From assembly GCA_023362775.1 (NCBI GenBank), contig JALMGJ010000003.1, positions 183,493,725 through 183,557,724 on the forward strand: 64,000 nucleotides of DNA, written 5' to 3'. The DNA is from Charina bottae (Eukaryota; Chordata; Lepidosauria; Squamata; Charinaidae). The notes under the pieces were generated by a model. It worked only from the letters and a program-made list of their open reading frames with translations. It did not search any database and had not been told where the DNA came from. Within the stretch, counting starts at the first letter, position 1. Every line of letters starts with the position of its first letter. This document shows, one piece after another, positions 33,459 to 44,672 of this stretch. A program made the translations under genes and the position numbers.

Positions 33459-33961
33459 TATGTTCTGTATACAACATTCTTCATATTTGCATTTTCTGGG
33501 TGATGATTGCTGGCAAGGAGGTGTTCTGGTCTTCTGGCTTTTCTATTGTCTCTTATGAATGGTATGTAAATGTTGTTTACCTCTATGTGTCTGTTGATGG
33601 CTGCTTTGTCTGAGTGCCAAGCTTCTAGGAATTCTCTAGCATTTTTGGATTTGGCTTGGTTTAAGATGCTCACAGTTTCCCAGTTGAAAGTATGGTTAAG
33701 TCTGTCCATGTGTTGTGAGATTAAGGAGTTTTCATTGTGTCTTCTGACTGCTAGTTGGTGTTCGTGGATGCGTTCTGCTAGTCTTCTGCCAGTCTGTCCT
33801 ACATAGTGGCTGTTACAGTCCTTACACTGTATGTTGTAGATAACTCCTGTTTTTTCTTCTTGGGCTACTGAGTCTTTTGGTTTACTTTTACAGAACACAT
33901 CCACGAATACCAACAAGCCATGGTATATAAACAGAGAGCAAGTCCCACTCCCTTTTCGCAC
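33437..33961 (-). pseudogene. PLE GIY-YIG endonuclease region (partial)
   Basis: The element-derived part starts near FVDVFCKSKPKDSVAQEEK; the first twenty or so codons come from the inverted terminal sequence, so the ATG at 33961 is not a true start. GIY-YIG signature: GVIYNIQC, then HYVGQTGRRLAERIHEH. Downstream are REFLEAWHSDKAAINRHIE and PFIRD, the usual catalytic glutamate region (the E in REFLEAW). No stops occur within the domain. The RT is absent. Confidence 0.75.
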
Positions 33962-33996
33962 TGAAGATGTTGCCTAGCCTGGCAATGAAACGTCTG
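33961..33996 (+). ncRNA. Hammerhead-like core of second PLE family
   Basis: CTGAAGA (33961-33967), one T, then stem GTTGCC/GGCAAT around TAGCCT (closing G-T wobble), then GAAAC (33987-33991) and GTC. It has the same layout, including the extra base before stem II, as the core at 34526-34560. Confidence 0.5.
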
Positions 33997-34431
33997 CAAG
34001 AAAACAACAAGGCTCAGAGAGCACCAAGGGCTCCACACTGAATTTACTAGAACAAAAGTGATTGTGATGAATCATTCAGAAGCAAAGCTCAGTATGCAGT
34101 ATAAAGTATACAGTATATCTGATCTTCTTTATAAAACTCAGTTTACATTGAGATTATCTTGTAGACAGAATCAGCCATATATTTTTTTAAAAAGTAGACA
34201 ATTTTTAGGGGACTGTATCTGCTAACCCACTAAGATTCAGTCAAATCCAAGAGATTGTATGTATGTAATCTGATATAAGCACCAGAAGTAGAGTTTAGAA
34301 AGTGTCAGCCCTTCCAAGGTCACCCTCACATTCCATCACAGAAACATTCTCACCTGTGACTTAAGAATATTATGTAAAAAAAGAGCCAGAATGTTGATTG
34401 AACTGTAGATTGAATTACAAGATGATATTGT

Positions 34432-34604
34432 GTCTATGAAGGTTCTCAGTCATCCAGGTGGAATTGTCTGTAGCTTGAATCATGTCAACTGGATTTCTAT
34501 TTTGTTAGTGGAAACTTTGCTCAGACTGAAGAAGCTCCTTGGATAAGGAGCGAAACGTTTCCACCAACAAAATAGAAATCCAGTTGACATGATTCAAGCT
34601 ACAG
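34432..34604 (+). mobile_element. Solo PLE terminal insertion with 13-bp target duplication
   Basis: AAGATGATATTGT flanks it at 34419-34431 and 34605-34617, so 173 bp inserted alone. It has 48-nt inverted arms (34468-34515 and 34557-34604, one mismatch) enclosing a hammerhead-like core. The arms match the terminus at 9073-9120. No coding sequence. Confidence 0.85.
34526..34562 (+). ncRNA. Hammerhead-like ribozyme core
   Basis: CTGAAGA (34526-34532), A, stem GCTCCTT/AAGGAGC (seven pairs, 34534-34551) around GGAT, then GAAAC. GAAACGTTTC is self-complementary, so stem III would be very short or formed between two molecules; GTT/C would be the cleavage region. The flanking arms GGAAAC and GTTTCC can pair. 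Confidence 0.6.
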
Positions 34605-34873
34605 AAGATGATATTGTACTTCTGAAATAATGTGTAATCCCTGTACAACAATGTACTTTTTCAGTTGAAGACAAGAGTGAGTATTTGGAGACAAATACAA
34701 ATATTTGGAATAAATGGAGATGCAAGATGGAGACTTTTAAAAAATATATAAAAGAACATACATTAAAATCCAGAAGAGTATGACAGCAGCAAGTTAAGGA
34801 AATGTTTATATGCAGAAGAGTTACTTGTGAAAGACAGATCATTAATCACGGAAACTTCAATTACTCTGGCACT

Positions 34874-34924
34874 GACAATCTTACTCGGCTACGAGTGATC
34901 GCCAATGAATGAATGAATGAATGA
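34874..34924 (+). mobile_element. Ultra-short copy of the complete LINE's 3' end
   Basis: Thirty-five bases starting GACAATCTTACTCGG match 26419-26453 exactly, including the hairpin, and are followed by an ATGA tail. Nothing upstream matches, so the copy was truncated almost to its recognition end. Confidence 0.85.
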
Positions 34925-35820
34925 CTTATGAAATGAATAGCAAAGGTTACTCGGTGAGTTAAAAAAGAGTTATTTCCTTTGAAATTTGCTGAGTAATCAA
35001 AAAGACTGAAGATAGCTTTGGACTTATTCCCAAACAAATATGCTATCAATGATAAATGACATAAAAAGTCAGTGGATATTTGATTCTTGTGAAAATGGAA
35101 TAATAGTTCCAAGTTTTAACTATTCCACCCCCCCAAAAAAAATCCACCCTTCATAAGACTGGTGGAACAAGATTATCTATATACAGTACTACTGAAACAC
35201 TCCTATCTGTTTGTCTGTTTGTAACCTTCAATTGGCCAAAATGGTGCATCATAGGGCAACAATTTTTGAAGCAAGGTACTTCAAACTGGCTAACAAAAAG
35301 AATGCATCCAAAATGCAGGATCCATAACTCCCTTGGAACTGAAATTTCAAGGATCTTCATGCCAGTTCTATTCACAAAGTTGTGGCTGCTGCAGCGTTGC
35401 CACAGATAGCTGCAGTCACATGATCATGATTTCAGATTACAAGTAAGAATAAATGAACAGAAAAAGATAACTTTGGCAGGATTGTGAGTTCAAATAGGCT
35501 AACCTTTTCCATCCCAAGCATGGGCTCTATCACTGAATAAAAACTTTTTTCCTCCCTGGCAGTAAAAATGCAATAATAAAAGATGCTGCCCTTTTGTGTC
35601 CCCCCAACTCAAATTTGCTGTCTGACAGTCATGTCTACTTTTTGTCATTTCTGTGACTTTTTAAAGGAGTACAATAGTTCAGTAACATATTGCAAGTTAA
35701 TTGCTGCTTTTTTATCAGGCTTGATAGAACAAAAGGCAGTGATCCACCACCACAGCCCTAAATGTTTTGAAGATTTTTAAAAAGGTTTTAAATTTGCAGG
35801 TAAGATCATCAACTGTAAGC
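34925..35820. other. No recognised feature
   Basis: Non-coding sequence. Text near 35200-35300 (TGTTTGTCTGTTTGTAACC) might be an old repeat that I cannot name. Confidence 0.45.
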
Positions 35821-35828
35821 TACTATGG

Positions 35829-36738
35829 CCGTGCTTTCCAAAGTGCCGCCGTTGGTGACACACCAATGGCAGCAGCTATGAGATATCTCATGGGAAATAG
35901 CAAATTGTGTTTCTGCATGAAAACACAGCTTCCCAGGCTGATATGAAATGTGACGTGTTTGTTATGTCTACCCCTGTAGCGTCTCGTGGGAAACCTGCTC
36001 AGGGAGAGCAGGGAGGGGGGAGACACATACTTGCTTAGATGCAGCACTTTTGGCAGGTTATACTATGTACTTAGTGTTTTCACACCTAAGCTCTGACCAA
36101 TCAAATTTTGAGTCAGAACAGTATGACTGAACTGTGGAAAATGGTTTCCTTTGCTTCTTGACCTCTGCTTGTCTAGTAGCCATCTTCAAGTGTTCTGCTC
36201 CTGAGGACTGAAGTGTAGCTACATGGCTAAGTGTCTTGCCAGTGTTTGTGCTCCTTAATAGTCTGGATTTGAAGCAACACGTGAACTGTGTATCTGTAGC
36301 TTTTGCTTGTAAGCTGTTTTACTGAAGCTATGCTGTAACGTATGTATTCTGCTCTGCTTTTATCTACAGTAAAGATTTATAGCTTTGAAAAGCTGCACTC
36401 TGTCTGTTTACTCTTTGCCTCCTCCCATTAGCCAGTATAAATCAACAGCAGCGGCGGTGCGGGGGGGGTGCATGGGGGTGGGGGTGTGTATGGTGGCAGC
36501 GTGGGTGGCGTGCGGCGGCGGTGGTGTGCACGGTGGTGGCAGTGGCAGCGGCCTCCGCTAAAACGCGGAAGCGCTGATGGCGCACTGCTGCCGTCGTCAC
36601 TGCCGCCACCGTGGACACCGCCACCACCACGCCTCCACCATGCACGCCCCCGCCGCCGCTTCCGGGTTGTGTTGCGACACACCAAACTGTGTGTTGTGAC
36701 ACACTAAAGTGTTGCGACACACAGTTTGGAAAGCTATG
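35829..36738 (+). mobile_element. hAT-like non-autonomous element, 910 bp, chimeric interior
   Basis: Perfect 8-bp duplications TACTATGG at 35821-35828 and 36739-36746. Ends are CCGTGCTTTCCAAAGTG and CACAGTTTGGAAAGCTATG, the same family as 12656 and 16945. Interior: a left subterminal TTGGTGACACACC, about 550 bp of unrelated AT-richer sequence (35880-36420) that looks somewhat LTR-like, then a GC-rich part with CCGCTAAAACGCGGAAGCGC and GCC/GGT-type repeats. The overlapping long frames are repeat artefacts. No transposase. Confidence 0.8.
36450..36660. repeat. GC-rich GGT/GCC-type repeat inside hAT-like element
   Basis: Imperfect GGTGGC and CCGCCACC runs on the two sides of GGAAGCGCTGATGGCG could pair into a long hairpin. 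The same core, reversed, occurs at 55857-55890. Confidence 0.75.
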
Positions 36739-36746
36739 TACTATGG

Positions 36747-37144
36747 AATAGAAAACATACACAGAGCATGCCAATAGAATGAGAATGAGAATTATAAATA
36801 AGCTGCAAGTCAATTTTATTTTTACAATATTTCCAAAGAGGAAACAAGTTTTAAAACAATGAATCATGTTTCCATTCAAATAATGCATTACATTGCTACC
36901 AGCAGTAAATATAAATATTTTTTTAAACAACTATCTTGTCCATCTGGAAATTAGAAACAGGTGTCAAAATGGTACATTTGTTCAGATTATACATTATACA
37001 TTATACATTATATGATAACTCAAAACTTTCATAGCAAAGTGAAATGCAAGCTAAACAGAGGTTTGTCTAAGTTTTGTTGGTGTATATGGTTTGGGATTTT
37101 TTTGGCCATCCCTTAAGCATTTTTGCTGTAGTATGTACTCTTTT
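36747..37144. other. No recognised feature
   Basis: AT-rich, with a short ACATTAT triplication near 36990-37010. Confidence 0.5.
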
Positions 37145-37436
37145 AAAAGGTTTTCCCCTGCACAGTCGTGTCCAACTCTAGGGGGTGGAGCTCATCTCTG
37201 TTTGTTAGCCGAAGAGCCAGTGTTGTCCGAAGATGCTTCCATGGTCATGTGGCCGGCATGACACGTGTGGAACGCTGTTATCTACCCACCGAAGTGGTAC
37301 CTATTTATCTACTTGCATTTGAATGCTTTTGAATTGCTAGGTTGGCAAAAGCTGGGGAGAGTGCGGGAGCTCACTCCGTCACGCGGCGCTCGGGTCTCAA
37401 ACCGCCGACCTTCCGATCAACAAGCCTGGTGTCTTA
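37145..37436 (-). mobile_element. tRNA-derived SINE, BovB-tailed family, diverged and head-truncated
   Basis: The minus strand starts within the tRNA-like head (TAAGACACCAGGCTTGTTGA), so the A box is lost. It carries the body text CACTTCGGTGGGTAGATAAC and GGACAACACTGGCTC, and ends AGAGTTGGACACGACT. It is more diverged than the other four copies. Confidence 0.85.
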
Positions 37437-37723
37437 AAAATCACTGACCAAGAAAACCAATAAACTGGAAAAAAAGTCCAAATCATTGTTTATTAGTGCA
37501 AAAGTAGCAGATTATAGTGAGTCACTGGTCTCTTGCACCCAGCAGAGCCAAGAGCCACTAAGTTACCCAGATGCTATTTAAAATGTTGATCAAAGACAAT
37601 GAGAGTATGGAGATTCATTAGTGAAGGATCCTATTTCTAAAATAATTGTTTTACAACTGATAATGAAGCAAGATAACCACAGGCAGAGTGCTGCTTATTG
37701 TGGACATTCTAGGAGGAAAGTTG

Positions 37724-38192
37724 TGTTAGTTTATGGCAGCAAAAAATCAGTAGGAGTCTGATAGCACCTTTTCTGATTAACAACTTTAAATAAAAGGCAT
37801 AAGCTTTTGTGGGTTGCAACTCACAAGAACCCTAAAACTTGCCAAGACACTGGCACAGATACAAACAGATAATTTTTCTAAGCAAGTGCAAACAACATGA
37901 TCTCATTCCTAAAGGACTGAAAATGAAGAACTGTCCACAGTCTACACATTACACAGACTACAAGCAAAGACTGTGCTTTACTCTCTCCAAGAAACTCCCA
38001 AACCATGTCGTCAGGGTCCTTTACAACAAGCAAAGGTTAATCACCAATGCCATCTCTACTCTGGAATTTCAACTACATCAAGACTTTGCTAGGACAAGAC
38101 AATGAACCTACACTAGCTGCAGCTCATGAAAGTTCGTATTTTAATAAAATTTGTTAGTTGGAAAAGGTGCTATTGGACTCCTTCTGATTTTT
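37724..38192. mobile_element. Third Penelope-like fragment with inverted ends
   Basis: Left text CAGTAGGAGTCTGATAGCAC and right text GGTGCTATTGGACTCCTTCTG are inverted copies, continuing into CTTTTCTGATTAACAACTTT against AAATTTGTTAGTTGGAAAAG. Such termini belong to a widespread amniote PLE. Between them the plus frame 37839-38105 reads LSKCKQHDLIPKGLKMK, like a PLE N-terminal region. The expected hammerhead near 38105-38135 (CTAGCTGCAGCTCATGAAAG) has lost the CTGAAGA box. Confidence 0.5.
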
Positions 38193-40859
38193 CACAGGCA
38201 CAGTGTGTGACATTACTGCAGATTCATTACTAGAAAGGAAACATAGTAGCTTCGAGATGAAAGTTGAGCCAAGATCCTAATTGTTATTCTAACAGGCAGA
38301 CCCTGCATTTTTACAGCAGGATGAGATAAGGAGTCAGGGTAACATAAATCCTTGAGTCTCTAAGGTGTGAACTCTACCATCAATTAGCCACTAGCAGGCA
38401 CAGATTGGCACAGTAATAAAAATTCAAGCCCTAATGATGTTACATGAGCAGTATGGGGAAAAGCACCCAGGACCTAAAAGAAACATATACTGTAGCAGTA
38501 CTGTAGTTGTAAGCATGATCCGGTATTGGCTCAAATCCAAATGTTTATTGCAACTCACCATACTTTTACATAGAAATTATACAGAAATTTTATATAGAAA
38601 TTATATATGACAAAAAACTATTTTGTTACAACTGAACAAAAAAGGTGAGGCTCTAAAAAATAAAGGCACACTTCTATTTTGTATACTGTATCTGATTCAT
38701 AAGTGCACATTTGTATTATTTTATGCATCTTCCTTTGGTATTCCATATCTTTTTCAGACTTCAGAAGTGTAACGTTAAGCAAGCATGCCACATATTTCAT
38801 ATTTACCTTACTTTGTTTTATGTAAAACATGGAATGAAGGTTACATCCTTGTTGACACATTAAATAGCTCCACAAGTGCAAGCAGAGGTGCTTTGAATAA
38901 TTTATCTTTTGCAAACAAAAATGGCACATTTTGTACATCACCATGTGCATTATCAAAGAAAGCACTTTTTAGATGGACTGAACATTGTTTGCATAAAATG
39001 GGGGGAGGGAATATTGATGAGATGCTTTTAAATTATTCATATTAGTTTTAATTATATTAGCTGTGATAAAATAATGAGAAAGAACTTTCTGCTTCTCCAT
39101 CATGGACCAAAAGTATTTCCCAAATGATGGAATTTTGCAACTACTGTAGACCATAATATTTCCATTCCTTAGCTCCTATCTCACCAATAATTTTCATCTC
39201 ATTCAGATGTAATATGTTATGGAAAATGTAAACATAATGCAATTCAACATTTCCTTTTTAAAACTGTAGATGGTTTGCATAATTCAACAACAAAAATAAT
39301 AATATGTTTTAAGGTTTATTTATCCCTATTACGAACAGACAACATTCAGGTGGCCTGATTCTATGAGAATAGATATGGGAGCTAAACAGGTGCTCAGCTG
39401 AGAAGATAGTATTTTAGAAGCAGAACACATGAAGTGGGGGACTGTGCTGATTATGACAAAGCCAAATGAGGCTATTTTATGCAGTTGAATCAGCGTGAAG
39501 AGACCAAGGAAGAGCTTCCTAGCTCACTTTCCTACGTCTATAACATACCATTCTTCATGAACATTTCAAAATATCTCACCTTCCTTGTCCTCTATACTTC
39601 AGACTGTAGCAGGGCTAACATATCTAGGCTTCAGAACTCCAGTGACCATGAGATGAAAGCAAAATGTTACAATTTACACTATTTTTTTGCAGCCCACTAT
39701 GGTAACCCTATTAAACTTGTTTGAAAATTGTATCTTGGGATAATGTTTCATTAATTACGTAATTAATTTAATTAATTGAATCTTATGTTATTTACATAAT
39801 GTGCAAACGATTCCCTTTTTATTTACTTTTGAGTAAGTGCATAGATTTGTCCAGATCAGGACCAGTTTTCAGGTTGAGGGTGGTTAACATTTTCCCATGC
39901 AAATGCTTTGTGTTAGAAATCCCCCATGCACACAGTGGAGTTTAAAATGAAGCAGCTAATGGAGGAAAGCTTTCTATCAACCTAGACACAGAGGTTCAAA
40001 TCCAAATTGGGGCTCCACACACTTTCTGTATAGTATATAACTCTCCCCTACCCCCCAAGATATTTATATAGTTTGATCCGAATGCATTCCCATTCTTCTC
40101 AACCTCAAGTTGTATCAAAGTAATTAATCAAGTAATTATAGATAGAAATAATGTAAAGCATAGACGAAAATATCAGAGAAACATATTGAATACCTCAAAA
40201 TACTCTCGAAGTGTAAGGGAGAAGCTTTTACAAAGAAATCTTCCATGGCTTATTAGATTAAGTTCAACCGAGAAAGCATGAATCACTCTGGCCAGCCAGC
40301 ATATCAGTAGGGAGGGAAGTTGTGACTCTGACAATATTTTTTTTTTGCACTCAGTCAAGGTATATCAATTTTCTTTGGCCTTTGCAGTATATCGATATAA
40401 AGACTTAGCCTATATGTGATCATCCAATCAAGGGAACAAAGATTGTCATCAACTCACCATTGGGCATGAGAAAGAACCAGTAGATAAATATTCTATTTTT
40501 TTTCTTATACTGAGAAAAGAAAGATTAATAGTAATCAAAGCAGGGAGAAAGATGAAGGCTGCTCCACTTTCTCAAAAAGCAATCTTCCAGGCCTCTCCAC
40601 AGTAAAACTGAGAAAAAACAGTTTCCTCCCCCAAAGTTACCTACTGTATATATAGGTGTCTCCTTTGGAAGTAGGGTACTTGCTGAAATTCTTGTGGTGT
40701 AACCTTAACCTTTTTTTCTAAGAAATATTATTCAATTAACAAATGTAACACAGACTTCTTTGCTTAGGAAAAAGAAAACAAGCACACACATTCAGGATGG
40801 GAGATGTCAAATAATATATTAAAAAAATGAAGAGAAGAATTCAGACAAACCAGAAGAGT
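38193..40859. other. No recognised feature
   Basis: About 2.7 kb of AT-rich, probably single-copy DNA with no recognised element or convincing frame. Confidence 0.5.
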
Positions 40860-41236
40860 TTCAAATGAAGGCAACAACATTATCAGGGTTCTGGAAACTA
40901 AGTCTTATGAGGAAATATTAAGGAAGCATTTAGCCTTGAGAACAGAAGATTGCAGAAGCCCATGATAGCATTCTCAAAGTACTTTAAAGTAAACCCATGA
41001 CTTTCTCTATTATTCCAGAATTCAAGACATGGAATGATGAACTTAAATAACAGAAGAAGCAATCTTACTGAATATTACAAAAAGTTCATACCATTAAGCA
41101 CAGTTTGACAATGGAACCAATTTTCTAGGGAGATCCCTCTCATTGGATATGTTAAAGCAGAGGTTGGTCCACCATCAATCAGGTTTCACTCAGTAACCCA
41201 AATGGCCTCTTCCAACTCTGTGAGTCTATGATACTA
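40860..41236 (+). mobile_element. CR1 LINE 3' end (old)
   Basis: The landmarks of a CR1 3' region appear in order: GGAAACTAAGTCTTATGAGG, AGCATTTAGCCTTGAGAACA, GGAGATCCCTCTCATTGGAT, AAGCAGAGGTTGG, then CTCTTCCAACTCTGTGAGTC and TATGAT. CR1 elements of amniotes end in this way with short ATTCTATG-type repeats. No reading frame remains. Confidence 0.8.
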
Positions 41237-42531
41237 GCTTTCTACCAAAGTCCATGCAATGTTTGATTCCTAAATCTAATTTTATCTGTATTCAACATAT
41301 TATAGTAATGGATATTTATAATCAGGAATAATTTTTCTGATATAAGACTGAAGAATACTGAGAATTTTCCCTGATAGTTTACATATTTATATTAAACATA
41401 GCTACATTACTGAGGTACTCATTTTGAAATGTTTATTACACATATTATTCCAATGAACATTGTTTATCATCAACAGGATGTAATTATTGAGCAAAATCAG
41501 TAGTAATGGAATAACATTGTGTGATATGAATGCTAGCTACTTGATAAAATGTGTGAACTGATAAATATTTTTGGTGTCAAGTAGCATATTTATATGTGAT
41601 TGATATGAATCTGCTGCCCTGCTAAGAAGCAAAAGAGATTATTTCATAAATGATGGATGGAGAGTGTCAATATCCTAAATAGAAATATAATTTCTAATGT
41701 TTTGAAGGGAAAAATATACTCATTGAATTTCAGTAGACATAGTTCTTCAATAATAAATCTTTCAGAATTTTTGCAAAAAGGGAGTAGTTAAGAATCAAAT
41801 ATAAAAATGCCTGAAAACATAACATTTTTATTATGTGTAAAGGGGCAAAAAAAGGACAAAGTTAAGTATTTACACTGAAGACTGAATCCCTGCATGCTAT
41901 TAATGAAAATTATTTAGGGTGAAATGCAATATGTCCTGTTGATTCAGAGACCTTTGGAATTAACAATTTTTAAAAGTGAGAGTAATTCTATTCCTAGTAG
42001 ATATGTGTGAATACATTTATTAAAGCAATTGTATGCAGTTATTGCCCTTTGCCCAATATCACTGGCACGTGTAGTAAAATTTACTGAACTGAACTGATAA
42101 ACAAAAAAAAATCTGTGATATCTTTAGATGTTAGCTTATTTAAATGGAGGGTCTAGTGAGACAGCCAAGTTATGTTGTGTTAAAGTATTAAAGCCAGTTC
42201 ACAAATGGTTTCATAAAGATGTTGCTTCTGCATGATCCATAACCATCCAGCTGACATGGCTGAAATTACACCCAAGGAGATCTTTCTTGAAGCCTGTTTG
42301 CACTAATGAAAAATGTTTTTGTTTATATTAGGTGTTTAAAGATGTGCTCATGTCATAGAGGTTGGTACTAGATAAAGTATGTGGAGTTAAAGTCCACATA
42401 GTTTATACTGCTGTAGAATATAGTATAAGGAACTTGATGTAATGTTAAATTTAATACTGTACATAATAAGTTTTTTGCACTCCCCAATCCTTCTCCACTT
42501 TGTCCTTCACTGACATGGCCCTGGAGCCATT
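41237..42531. other. No recognised feature
   Basis: About 1.3 kb of AT-rich sequence. GTGGAGTTAAAGTCCACAT near 42380 is a short palindrome-like relic. Confidence 0.5.
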
Positions 42532-42547
42532 GGAAACATCTCCTGCT

Positions 42548-44672
42548 CACACTCCAAGCCTGGCTGGCAGCTCGACAAGTCAGTTTCTCAGAGCTCTGAG
42601 CTCTGAGACCTGGCTAACTTTCTATCTTGTTTGCAGGGGTCTACAGACCCCTGGAGAAGAGGGAACCAGAAGATTGCTCACAGAGCCATTGGAATTGCCC
42701 ACTCCTGTTTTTCTTTGTTGTTTCCACCGCGGAGAAGAACGGGGGTGAATGCAGTGGAATGGCCGAAGGAGGATCCTAGCTCTGCAGGGAACGTAAGTCT
42801 CTCGGGAGACACAAGAGCGACAGCCAGCTTTTAGATCACTTTACATTAGTTTTCTTTTTTAGATTAGTACATTTTTATTATCTAAAATTTATCTTTGGAC
42901 TTCGTTCAAAATGTTGGCTAATTTTGTGTTTTCTTTGCTATAATTAATTTTGGTGGAAGTTTGATAGATTTTATTTTGGCAACATAGTGAACAAGTTTGT
43001 ATTTTTCTGCCTTTCTTTTGTATCAGAGAAATTGGGACTTAAGAGACTTTGTTGGTATTTCTCACTCAACAAACTAACTGACTTTTGAGAAATTGTTTGT
43101 TTGGGTTAAGCAGCTTGCAGCCTGAAGAATAAAGAAGAATAAAGAATAAAGTATAGAGAATGTGTGCCTCTTTTCCTTTTTATTTTTCTACTTTTTTTTA
43201 GAACGGACTATCTCTCATTTGGAATATATTTTCATATTTCCTTTTACAAACTGTTTGAAATACTGCTCTGTGGAATTTTTCATCTTTTATTTTAAAAGCT
43301 TTTCTCACTTAAAGAAATAGACATTACTGATAAATAATAGAACAGCTGTTCCCTGCTCCCTGAGAAAATTCTTTGTTTTGGCTACGGCAGCTGATTATGG
43401 TTTGAACAACAAACACAATCAGGGGGGGTGGAATGGCATCTCTCACAGCACTTCAGGATTTTAAGGAAGAAACCAGCAAAAAATTTTTGCAAATTAAGAA
43501 ATCCATAGAACGTATATTAATAGTTTTGGTGGCTCAGGAACAGAAGATACAAGGGACAGATTTAGAAACAGAGGGAAGACCTTTCGAACCAGTAGAGAAA
43601 CAGGGAAAGAGGATTTTGAATGTATTGGTACAGAAGAAGATTATGATATTTTACAGGAAGTGGTCTATTAAACGTTTGGGCATAAACACATTGTGGCAGC
43701 TGAGACAGGAAGATTTTAACATGCAAATTGATAGATATGGCAAAATAAACATTTTGACATCCCACATGAGTTATAGAAATAAACAAGTTGCATATTGTGA
43801 TATTGGCATAACCTAAACAGGAGATTTATTGATATTGATCTGGAATGCAAGGTTAATGAAAATGCGGATCTGGTATTGTACACAGAGTGAGAGCAGATAT
43901 GAGAAACTGTATAGATGCATAAAAACATGATATTCTAAGTGTAAGATACAAGATTATAAATATAAATATAAGTTGATATTATAGATTACTCTTTCTGGAG
44001 ATACATTTATGAGGAGACAATGAGATGATGAGATGGAATTAGAATGTAGGTTATTACAGGAATATGTTGTATGATTATTATAATATGTATTAGGTTATAT
44101 GTTATGTTAGGTTTTGCATTCTTGCTATATTATGTATTATGTTATGTAATATGTTAGATTATGTATCAATGGAATATATAATCATAATATGAACAGAATA
44201 TACTGTATTTTATTAGAAGTAGATAAGGCCTTTATTTGTTACACTAATTGGACTTTATTGAAGATTTATAGATGTAAAAATGGAAAGAGTAAATGGAAAA
44301 CATTTAATTGATGCAACAATGAACATTTGATTACTATTCCAAGGAGTAGAAACCAGAGATGGATTGTTGGAAGATATCAAGAAAGGCGAAACCTATATGA
44401 AGAACAGAAGATTGGATTATAGAAATCATAGGGTATATGACAAAGAAAAGTTCCTGTGTATTGTATGAAGGACTAACATTTAAAGTTAATTGTTGTACTT
44501 TAAGTTCAAGGATAAATTGGAGGACATCTATTTCCTATATTTTCTTTGTTTGTTATTTTTTGACTTCACTTTTTCTTTTCTTTTTTCTTACTTTGTATTT
44601 CTATTTCTTTCTTTGTATTAACTCTTAATATGTATTTTAAAATTCAATAAAACTTATGAAAAAAAAGAAAAA
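42548..44672 (+). mobile_element. ORF1-only L1-like element (half-LINE) with 16-bp target duplication
   Basis: GGAAACATCTCCTGCT occurs at 42532-42547 and 44673-44688, so this 2.1-kb unit is one complete insertion. It has a GC-richer 5' UTR (to about 42840), AT-rich spacer, a 127-codon frame (43433-43816), and a T-rich 3' UTR ending in AATTCAATAAAACTTATG with an A-rich tail, as in L1. No RT motif is seen. This is the architecture of HAL1-type elements of mammals, which keep ORF1 and borrow L1 ORF2. Confidence 0.75.
43433..43816 (+). CDS. Short ORF1-type protein of half-LINE
   Basis: 127 residues from an ATG after a G-rich stretch (GGGGGGGTGGAATGG). The N-terminus has heptad-like charged spacing (LTALQDFKEETSKKFLQIKK) suggesting a coiled coil, followed by a linker rich in E, Q and K. 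Then KIMIFYRKWSIKRLG and ILTSHMSYRNKQVAYCDIG may be worn remnants. No RRM-like motif is clear. It is shorter than typical L1 ORF1p (about 300 residues), so it is either truncated or a reduced protein. Function inferred only from its position in the element. Confidence 0.4.
   Translation: MASLTALQDFKEETSKKFLQIKKSIERILIVLVAQEQKIQGTDLETEGRPFEPVEKQGKRILNVLVQKKIMIFYRKWSIKRLGINTLWQLRQEDFNMQIDRYGKINILTSHMSYRNKQVAYCDIGIT

Larger units (their letters stand above)
33437..34010 (-). mobile_element. Second Penelope-like family, fragment with inverted terminus
   Basis: A minus-strand GIY-YIG frame (to about 33905) abuts plus-strand terminal sequence (about 33905-34010) that includes a hammerhead-like core. 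The ORF and the core therefore point in opposite directions, a head-to-head arrangement seen in truncated PLE copies. The residues differ clearly from the PLE at 9.1-9.9 kb, so it is a separate family. Confidence 0.65.

Noticed and set aside
36428..36930. Open frames of 85 and 162 codons rich in G, H and P
   Set aside because: They arise from GC-rich repeats in the hAT-like element and differ in every frame without a domain.
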